From Paenibacillus baekrokdamisoli (GTDB lineage: Bacteria > Bacillota > Bacilli > Paenibacillales > Paenibacillaceae), in assembly GCF_003945345.1 (NCBI RefSeq), contig NZ_AP019308.1, forward strand, positions 6,514,001 through 6,578,000: a stretch of 64,000 nucleotides of DNA, read 5' to 3'. This document shows, one piece after another, positions 58,468 to 64,000 of this stretch; the stretch's first letter is position 1, and every line of letters starts with the position of its first letter. The notes under the pieces are model-generated. The model ran no database searches. It was not told the origin of the DNA and saw nothing but the letters and a program-made list of their open reading frames with translations. The position numbers were made by a program, and so were the translations under genes.

Positions 58468-59508
58468 ATGAAACGTAAAGGTTGGATGATATTACTTAGT
58501 ACGATTGTTGCTGCAACGACGGTATTGTCAGGTTGTTCTTCCAAATCTAACGAGGCAGAAGGCTCCGATTCTTCCGCGGGAGGCAACAAAGAAAAGAAGT
58601 ATAAAATTGTCATGGTCGCAAAACACGAAGGAATCTCATGGTTTGACGATATGCGCACGGGTGTTGACGAATTCGACAAGGAATACGCAGACGTAGACGC
58701 TTCACAGATCGCGCCGGAAGGCGGGGATCCCGCGAAGCAAGTACAAATGGTCGAGGATTTGATCGCCCAAGGAGTAGACGCAATACTGGTTGTGCCTAAT
58801 GATCCGACCGCGATGGCGCCCGTTCTCAAGAAAGCCAAGGAGAAAGGGATCGTGGTTGTCAGCCATGAGGCGGAAGGATTGGCCGATATCGTAGACTACG
58901 ACTTGGAAGCGTTTAACAATGACGATTTCGGCGTGGCGATGTTCGAAGCGATGGCTAAGTCGATGAACTATGAAGGGAAGTTTACCGGTTTTGTCGGTGC
59001 TCTAACGATGCAAACACATATGCAATGGTATAACGCCGGGTTGAAGTATGTAACCGAGAAGTACCCGAAGATGGAATTTGTATCTAAACAGCCTTACGAA
59101 GATCGCAACGACGAGAAAATCGCTTATGAGAAGGCTCAGGAAGTTCTGAAGGCGTATCCCGATATTAAAGGTATTTTCAATACTTCCGTTTCTTCCGGGG
59201 CATCGTCCTCGCTCGTGCTGCAAGAGAAGAACAACAAGAACGTTCACGTTACAGGAATCGGGCTGCCGTCCGTGTCCGGCAATTACCTGAAGGAAGGTTT
59301 TATGTACCAAGCTCTGTGCTGGAGACCGGCGGATGCGGGTTATGCCGCGGCTTTGGTTGCGTATAAAATCCTCAAGGGCGAGGAAATCAAAAGCGGTATC
59401 GATTTGAAGCGTCCTGGGTATGAGAGCGTTACATTGGAAGGAAAAGTTCTTAAAGCAAAAGCGACGTTAATCCTGAACAAAGACAACGTCGACGACTATC
59501 CGTTCTGA
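58468..59508 (+). CDS. Sugar ABC transporter substrate-binding lipoprotein (Peripla_BP_4)
   Basis: A 346-residue periplasmic-binding-type lipoprotein. The signal peptide ends in the lipobox V-L-S-G-C (cysteine near 23), then a short Ser/Asp-rich linker, then the type I binding fold (Y-K-I-V-M-V-A-K-H-E-G, A-Q-G-V-D-A-I-L-V-V-P-N-D-P). It resembles rhamnose/AI-2-type binding proteins (RhaS/LsrB group) of CUT2 importers. ATG chosen over an upstream GTG because AAAGGGGA fits its spacing. It starts an operon with ATPase and two permeases. Confidence 0.9.
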   Translation: MKRKGWMILLSTIVAATTVLSGCSSKSNEAEGSDSSAGGNKEKKYKIVMVAKHEGISWFDDMRTGVDEFDKEYADVDASQIAPEGGDPAKQVQMVEDLIAQGVDAILVVPNDPTAMAPVLKKAKEKGIVVVSHEAEGLADIVDYDLEAFNNDDFGVAMFEAMAKSMNYEGKFTGFVGALTMQTHMQWYNAGLKYVTEKYPKMEFVSKQPYEDRNDEKIAYEKAQEVLKAYPDIKGIFNTSVSSGASSSLVLQEKNNKNVHVTGIGLPSVSGNYLKEGFMYQALCWRPADAGYAAALVAYKILKGEEIKSGIDLKRPGYESVTLEGKVLKAKATLILNKDNVDDYPF

Positions 59509-59522
59509 TAATTGAGCTTGAA

Positions 59523-59562
59523 GGATTAGAGGAACGTCTCAAGGGTGTTCTTCTAATTCTTC
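59523..59562 (+). terminator. Intra-operon hairpin
   Basis: GATTAGAGGAAC pairs with GTTCTTCTAATT around a 10-base loop in the 116-base gap after the binding-protein gene. It has no long T run after it, so it more likely stabilises the upstream mRNA or causes partial termination, giving more binding protein than membrane subunits. Confidence 0.55.
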
Positions 59563-59624
59563 TAGCCTTGCAGGATGGAAAGGGTTCGATCGGCACAGGT
59601 AGAGAAGGAGGTTAACCTACTATT

Positions 59625-61175
59625 ATGCTTCCTCCCATTATTAGCGCTAAGAATATTACGAAATCCTATATGGGCGTTAAGGCTTTGGATGACGTATCCG
59701 TTACGATCAATCTGGGGGAAATTCTCTGTCTGGCGGGCGAGAACGGATCGGGAAAATCGACCTTCGTCAAGACGATCGCGGGCGTCGTTACGCCGGATTC
59801 AGGGGAGATTCTGTTTGACGATACGTCATATCGGAAGCTGACTCCCATTCAGGCTATAGACATGGGCGTTCAGGTGATCTATCAAGACTTGTCTCTATTT
59901 CCCCATATGTCCGTAGCGGAGAACATCGTCATGAACCGAATGGTCGCCACGCGCAAGCGCCTGGTGAATTGGAAAGAGATAAACCGAATCGCCGAGGAGC
60001 AGCTTCAGAGAATCCAGCTGTCCCTGGATCTGAGGGCGAGTGTCGAGTCGTTATCCGTTGCGAACCGTCAATTGGTGGCGATCTGCCGAGCGTTAAGCCA
60101 GAACGCTAAGGTGCTGTTCATGGACGAGCCGACGACGGCGTTAACTAAGAAAGAAGTGGATAGGCTCTTATCCATAGTAATGGACTTGAAGGCTAAAGGG
60201 TTGTCCGTGGTATTCATCAGCCACAAGTTCGATGAAATCTTCGAGATATCCGACCAGATCACGATATTCAGGGAAGGCAAGAAGACGGGCGACTACGCAG
60301 TACAGGATTTGGATCATAAAAGTCTATCTTTTCATATGACGGGGAGGCAGGTTGAATTTCCGCGTTACAAACGGATAGCCAAGGATGATACGCCACTTCT
60401 GGAGGTTCGGAACCTGAAGAAGAGCGGCCATTATGAAAATATTAATTTTACCGTACGACGGGGAGATATATTGGGGATTATCGGGCTGCTTGGCTCGGGA
60501 CGAACCGAACTTGCTCTATCCCTCTTCGGACTTAATCCGATCGATTCGGGCGAAATTCGGATCAAGGGAAAGCCCAGTAAGATTGCTTCGCCGGCAGATG
60601 CCGTTGGGCACGGAATCGCGCTGCTTCCGGAGGATCGACATTCCCAAGGGCTCTTCATGAAACAAAGCGTGAAGGAAAATATTTCCTCAACCATCCATGA
60701 TCAGCTAAAGATGACCGCGGGGTTTATAGATAGAGCGAAGCAAACCGAGGTTGCTGCAAATTATGTGAGCAAGCTAAGAATCCGCACGCACGACGTGGAC
60801 ACGCCGATTCGAAACCTCTCCGGCGGTAATCAACAGAAAGCCGTCATCGCCAAATGGGTCGTTACGAATCCCGAGTTGTTTATCTTGGATACGCCTACGG
60901 TAGGCATCGATATCGGCTCCAAAAGTGAAATTTACGAACAAATCCATAGCTTTACGGCAGAAAACATGGGCGTCATTCTGATCTCGGACGAGCTGGACGA
61001 GATTATGGCCAATTGTAACAAGCTCCTCATCATGTATGATGGCCGGATTGTAGAAGCCTTATCGGAAGAGGAGCTTGAGAAGTCGGATGCGCGAGAGTAT
61101 ATTCTGCGCGTCATGAGCAGTCCCGGTCAGACAAGCGACCAAGCGAATTCACAGGAAAAGGTGGGGGTCTCTTGA
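59625..61175 (+). CDS. Sugar ABC transporter ATPase, RbsA/MglA type
   Basis: A 516-residue ATPase with two nucleotide-binding domains. In the first, Walker A is G-E-N-G-S-G-K-S-T, the signature L-S-V-A-N-R-Q replaces LSGGQ, and Walker B is V-L-F-M-D-E-P-T. In the second, the phosphate loop is the usual degenerate G-L-L-G-S-G-R-T-E, the signature is L-S-G-G-N-Q-Q-K, and D replaces the usual E in F-I-L-D-T-P-T. This matches CUT2 ATPases. GGAGG lies 13 bases before ATG, a long spacing. It overlaps the first permease start. Confidence 0.92.
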   Translation: MLPPIISAKNITKSYMGVKALDDVSVTINLGEILCLAGENGSGKSTFVKTIAGVVTPDSGEILFDDTSYRKLTPIQAIDMGVQVIYQDLSLFPHMSVAENIVMNRMVATRKRLVNWKEINRIAEEQLQRIQLSLDLRASVESLSVANRQLVAICRALSQNAKVLFMDEPTTALTKKEVDRLLSIVMDLKAKGLSVVFISHKFDEIFEISDQITIFREGKKTGDYAVQDLDHKSLSFHMTGRQVEFPRYKRIAKDDTPLLEVRNLKKSGHYENINFTVRRGDILGIIGLLGSGRTELALSLFGLNPIDSGEIRIKGKPSKIASPADAVGHGIALLPEDRHSQGLFMKQSVKENISSTIHDQLKMTAGFIDRAKQTEVAANYVSKLRIRTHDVDTPIRNLSGGNQQKAVIAKWVVTNPELFILDTPTVGIDIGSKSEIYEQIHSFTAENMGVILISDELDEIMANCNKLLIMYDGRIVEALSEEELEKSDAREYILRVMSSPGQTSDQANSQEKVGVS

Positions 61176-62176
61176 AACGGCTCGCTCTAAACAAGATGGA
61201 AATTTATTTGCTAATTATCATATTGGCATATTCCACGGTCGTTACCCTCGTCAATCCCGCATTCCTAAGCTTAGAAACGCTGATGGATATGCTGCGCGCA
61301 TCTTCCGGGATGATGATCCTTGCCCTTGGAGTGCTTGTCGTTCTCATATCCAGGGGAATCGACGTTTCCTTCACGGCCGTTGCCATCATTGGAGGCTACA
61401 CGGCGGCGAGGGCAATGCTGGCTACGGGGATCGATAATCTTTTGTTCGCGTTCGCGGTTTCCGGCATCATTGGTCTTCTGCTTGGTACGATTAACGCCTT
61501 GATTATCCATTGCTTCAAGCTGCCTGCGCTCATCGTGACCCTGGGTACGTCAAGCGTGTTCTATGGATTAATGACGACGTTCTTGGGAACGAAAAGCATT
61601 ACTCCTAGCCAAATGCCGGTCTCGCTGATGAAATTCGGCTCGTCACGGCTGCTCGAGTTTACGACTTCCACCAATACCGTATACGGCTTATCGGTATTTA
61701 TCATTCCTGTTATCGTAGTCATTGTGGCAACGTGGTTTCTTCTCTATAAGACGATGATCGGCAGAGGGATTTTTGCCATGGGCAACTCGGAGGAAGCTGC
61801 GGTCCGCGCGGGATTTAACTTGTTCGTCTTGCGACTCGTCATCTATTCGTTCGTGGGCGTGCTCGCGGGCATTATGGGTGTCATTTACGTATCTGAGGTC
61901 AAGATGGTGAATCCTGTATCGCTGGTCGGAACCGAGTTATCCATCATTGCTGCGGCCGTAATCGGCGGAGCCAAGCTGACGGGAGGGCAGGGGAAAATCT
62001 TCGGGACACTGCTCGGGGTAACCATCATCCAATTGCTCAATTCCACTCTTGTTTTCCTGAAGCTTTCGACCTCATGGAACAGCCTGTTTATCGGTATCGT
62101 CTTGGTCACGAGTGTCGCGATTACTTCCTATCAGGAAAGAATCAAAAACGAAAAGAATCTTATTTTTAGTAGCTAG
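61172..62176 (+). CDS. Sugar ABC transporter permease, CUT2 type
   Basis: A 334-residue permease with eight to ten hydrophobic segments of the RbsC/RhaP/LsrC family. It shows L-V-V-L-I-S-R-G-I-D-V-S-F-T, G-T-I-N-A-L-I-I-H-C-F-K-L-P-A-L-I-V-T-L-G and N-S-E-E-A-A-V-R-A-G. The start is TTG, overlapping the ATPase stop (TTGA), with AAAAGGTGGGGG upstream. It probably forms a heterodimer with the next permease. Confidence 0.92.
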   Translation: MKRLALNKMEIYLLIIILAYSTVVTLVNPAFLSLETLMDMLRASSGMMILALGVLVVLISRGIDVSFTAVAIIGGYTAARAMLATGIDNLLFAFAVSGIIGLLLGTINALIIHCFKLPALIVTLGTSSVFYGLMTTFLGTKSITPSQMPVSLMKFGSSRLLEFTTSTNTVYGLSVFIIPVIVVIVATWFLLYKTMIGRGIFAMGNSEEAAVRAGFNLFVLRLVIYSFVGVLAGIMGVIYVSEVKMVNPVSLVGTELSIIAAAVIGGAKLTGGQGKIFGTLLGVTIIQLLNSTLVFLKLSTSWNSLFIGIVLVTSVAITSYQERIKNEKNLIFSS

Positions 62177-62189
62177 GGGGTCAAGAAGA

Positions 62190-63218
62190 GTGAATGAGAT
62201 GGCCAAGCTATTACGCAGGGATCCCCATATGTCCGTCTTATCCGTCATTTCAGTCGTTGTGGCTGCGTTTTTGGTCTTGATGCAGGGTGATCAATTTCTG
62301 TCGGTGAACAATCTTCAATCGATGGCATATCAGATTCCCGAGTTCGGGCTGCTGGCCATTGCCATGGCGCTCACGATGCTGACCGGGGGAATCGATCTCT
62401 CCTTGATCGCTATCGCGGGTGTGTCGGGAATTGTGGCGGCATACATTTTGTCCGGGTCGTTAATTCCGATGGACAGCGGGATATCCACTCCTTTGCTAGT
62501 GGCGATCGCGGTAGTCGCGGCGCTTGTGGTTTCGATGATATGCGGAGCGATTAATGGCTTACTGATCGCCAAACTGTCCGTGCCGCCGATCTTGGCGACG
62601 CTCGGTACGATGATTCTCTTTACCGGAATAGGCATGGCCATCACATCGGGCCAAGGGATTGTAGGCTTCCCGGAATCGTTCCTGGATTTCGGGGCGGGAA
62701 GCGTGCTGAACGTGCCTTATGTTTTCATTATCTTCGTCATCGTTGCGGTCGTGGCCGCCGTCGTGCTTTCCAGAACGAAGCTCGGCACAAGGGTTTATTT
62801 GTACGGGGAAAACCACGTCGCCTTGAAATTCAGTGGCATTCGATCGGAGCGCTTGATCGTGCAGGTGTATATGTTTGCCGGGTTGCTCGCAGGACTGGCA
62901 GCCATCATTATCATCTCGAGGGTTAACTCCGCGAAAGTCGGCTATGGAGATACCTATTTGCTGCAAGCGATTCTTGTAGCCGTTCTTGGCGGGGTTAATC
63001 CAGATGGCGGGAGGGGCAAGATTACGGGTGTTATTCTCGCTTTGTTTCTTCTGCAATTTCTGCAAAGCGCCTTTACTTTGTTCAGCTTTACACCCTATGC
63101 GAAAAAGCTGATCTGGGGCTGTATGCTCCTTCTCGTCATGATCATTAACTATTATATGGAAAAATGGAAGACGGGAGAGGGCAAATTCGGTCTTAAAACG
63201 TTGCTCATCCGGAGGTAG
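62190..63218 (+). CDS. Sugar ABC transporter permease, CUT2 type
   Basis: A 342-residue permease, paralog of the preceding one: A-L-T-M-L-T-G-G-I-D-L-S-L, G-A-I-N-G-L-L-I-A-K-L-S-V-P-P-I-L-A-T-L-G, A-L-K-F-S-G-I-R. I start at GTG 62190 with TAGGGGG nine bases upstream; the longer frame overlaps the first permease by 65 bases. The presence of two distinct permeases is typical of rhamnose/AI-2-like rather than ribose importers. Confidence 0.92.
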   Translation: MNEMAKLLRRDPHMSVLSVISVVVAAFLVLMQGDQFLSVNNLQSMAYQIPEFGLLAIAMALTMLTGGIDLSLIAIAGVSGIVAAYILSGSLIPMDSGISTPLLVAIAVVAALVVSMICGAINGLLIAKLSVPPILATLGTMILFTGIGMAITSGQGIVGFPESFLDFGAGSVLNVPYVFIIFVIVAVVAAVVLSRTKLGTRVYLYGENHVALKFSGIRSERLIVQVYMFAGLLAGLAAIIIISRVNSAKVGYGDTYLLQAILVAVLGGVNPDGGRGKITGVILALFLLQFLQSAFTLFSFTPYAKKLIWGCMLLLVMIINYYMEKWKTGEGKFGLKTLLIRR

Positions 63219-63221
63219 GCG

Positions 63222-63779
63222 ATGGATCTCAAACGGCTATCAGGCATTATTTTAACAGAGTTGGCGGAAGTATTCGATAGAGTGGATTCCGATCAGTGGG
63301 GTCAAGTCGTTGAACGCGTCAGGAGAAGCCCTCGGATATTTCTGATCGGAGTGGGGCGCGAAGGCCTCGCGACACGAGGATTGGCAATGCGATTGATGCA
63401 CTTGGGCAAAGAGACTCATTGGGTGTGGGACGACACGACGCCAGCCATCCGCGAAGGCGACCTGCTTATCGCCACGTCCGGATCGGGTGAGATCGGCCAT
63501 ATCCATTACGTGGCTGAGCAAGCGAAAAAGGCGGGTGCTGAGCTTGTCGTCATTACCGGTACTCCAGACAGGATGACGTCCCACATCGCGGATGCGGTGC
63601 TTTGGGTGCCAGCCGCGGTATATCGCGGTAAAGGTGATCTCGTCCCTTCCATACAGCCGATGGGAAATTTGTTCGAGCAGTCTATTGCGTTGCTCTTCGA
63701 TATACTCGTCATGATGCTGCAAAACGGCTTGTCTGTAACCCGACAAGAAATGGAAGCACGACACAGAAACTTTGAATGA
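63222..63779 (+). CDS. SIS-domain sugar phosphate isomerase (6-phospho-3-hexuloisomerase-like)
   Basis: A 185-residue SIS-domain protein. It shows R-I-F-L-I-G-V-G-R-E-G-L-A-T-R, A-M-R-L-M-H-L-G and L-L-I-A-T-S-G-S-G-E, the sugar-phosphate-binding core, in the compact architecture of HxlB/PHI. It would interconvert keto- and aldo- (or 3- and 2-keto-) hexose phosphates in the cytosol. It starts 4 bases after the permease stop with GGAGGTAGGCG. No hexulose-phosphate synthase partner is in the window, so formaldehyde fixation is not supported; a sugar catabolic role with the following kinase is likelier. Confidence 0.88.
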   Translation: MDLKRLSGIILTELAEVFDRVDSDQWGQVVERVRRSPRIFLIGVGREGLATRGLAMRLMHLGKETHWVWDDTTPAIREGDLLIATSGSGEIGHIHYVAEQAKKAGAELVVITGTPDRMTSHIADAVLWVPAAVYRGKGDLVPSIQPMGNLFEQSIALLFDILVMMLQNGLSVTRQEMEARHRNFE

Positions 63780-63795
63780 GAAGGAGTGCGCAAGC

Positions 63796-64000
63796 ATGGC
63801 TAAAGGTTACCTCGTTGGCTGCGATATCGGAACAGGCGGGACCAAGTCCGTCGTCATGGACCTGGACGGCAAGGTATTGGGCACGCATTATGTCGAATAT
63901 CCGCTGATAGCGTCCCGCCCCGGCTGGGCTGAGCACCATCCCGATACGTATTGGAATGCCGTTGCTCAAACGATCAAGAAGTCGTTGGAAGCATCGAAGA
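63796..64000 (+). CDS. FGGY-family carbohydrate kinase (partial, N-terminus)
   Basis: The first 68 residues are visible before the window ends. They contain the FGGY start L-V-G-C-D-I-G-T-G-G-T-K-S-V-V-M-D (phosphate 1 loop) and P-G-W-A-E-H-H-P-D-T-Y-W, typical of xylulose/gluconate/ribulose-type kinases. ATG after AAGGAGTGCGCAAGC. It should phosphorylate the imported sugar, and the SIS isomerase would act next. Confidence 0.9.
   Translation, partial: MAKGYLVGCDIGTGGTKSVVMDLDGKVLGTHYVEYPLIASRPGWAEHHPDTYWNAVAQTIKKSLEASK

Noticed and set aside
63222..63779. Formaldehyde-fixing ribulose monophosphate pathway
   Set aside because: The SIS protein resembles 6-phospho-3-hexuloisomerase, but no hexulose-phosphate synthase is present and the neighbours are a sugar importer and kinase.

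Overview
The window looks like a chromosomal segment of a Bacillota bacterium, most probably Paenibacillaceae (Paenibacillus-like). The signs are strong AGGAGG-type ribosome sites, sigma-A promoters of the TTGACA/TATAAT kind, two T-box leaders, a very large secreted polysaccharide enzyme ending in three SLH domains, and an LplB/YtcP/LipO-type sugar ABC transporter. No rRNA, tRNA, CRISPR array or integrase gene was seen.

Layout. (1) 1-6.3 kb: the 3' end of a NagB-like gene, a TIM-barrel sugar isomerase and iolD-iolB-iolC-iolA of myo-inositol breakdown, closed by a terminator. (2) 6.3-12.3 kb and 27.3-33.5 kb: two halves of an AT-rich array of small unrelated genes (RelE/YefM-type toxin-antitoxin pair, GNAT, GyrI-like, macrodomain, lipoprotein, YxiJ-like, SMI1/KNR4-like and unknowns). 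Single genes are separated by copies of one 150-195 bp imperfect palindrome that begins near TAACACCGTATTCACG and ends near CGTGAATACAAGAACGTTA. The architecture resembles integron gene cassettes with attC sites but there is no integrase here, so it is either a CALIN-like cluster or a different, undescribed repeat/cassette system. An IS4-clan element has split one of the array genes. (3) 12.5-26.8 kb, between the array halves: a carbohydrate locus with two paralogous LacI regulators, a 2682-residue S-layer-anchored GH2/SGNH-esterase/polysaccharide-deacetylase fusion, and an ABC importer. The enzyme and the importer share the same promoter-operator geometry. (4) 33.6-43 kb: CorA, an FAH-family hydrolase, a methyltransferase, a stretch of tandem repeats and a palindrome, a single-CHR chromate transporter, potABCD polyamine importer, a DUF4259 protein and a luciferase-like monooxygenase.

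(5) 43-56.8 kb: metabolic genes. They include RidA, a T-box-controlled alanine-type aminotransferase, AraC and VOC proteins, a D-amino-acid operon (D-threonine aldolase/D-serine dehydratase-like enzyme, D-aminoacylase, RidA), an apparent electrophile/quinone-response group (DoxX, esterase, SDR, VOC, HxlR, zinc-type oxidoreductase), T-box-controlled serC and a DUF2203 protein. (6) 56.8-64 kb: gene debris, then a DeoR regulator divergent from a ribose-type ABC importer (substrate-binding lipoprotein, ATPase, two permeases), a SIS-domain isomerase and an FGGY kinase cut by the window end. This operon carries direct repeats suitable for DeoR and a cre-like site.

All family names come from reading protein sequences by eye. 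Repeat, operator and T-box calls come from direct inspection of the bases.
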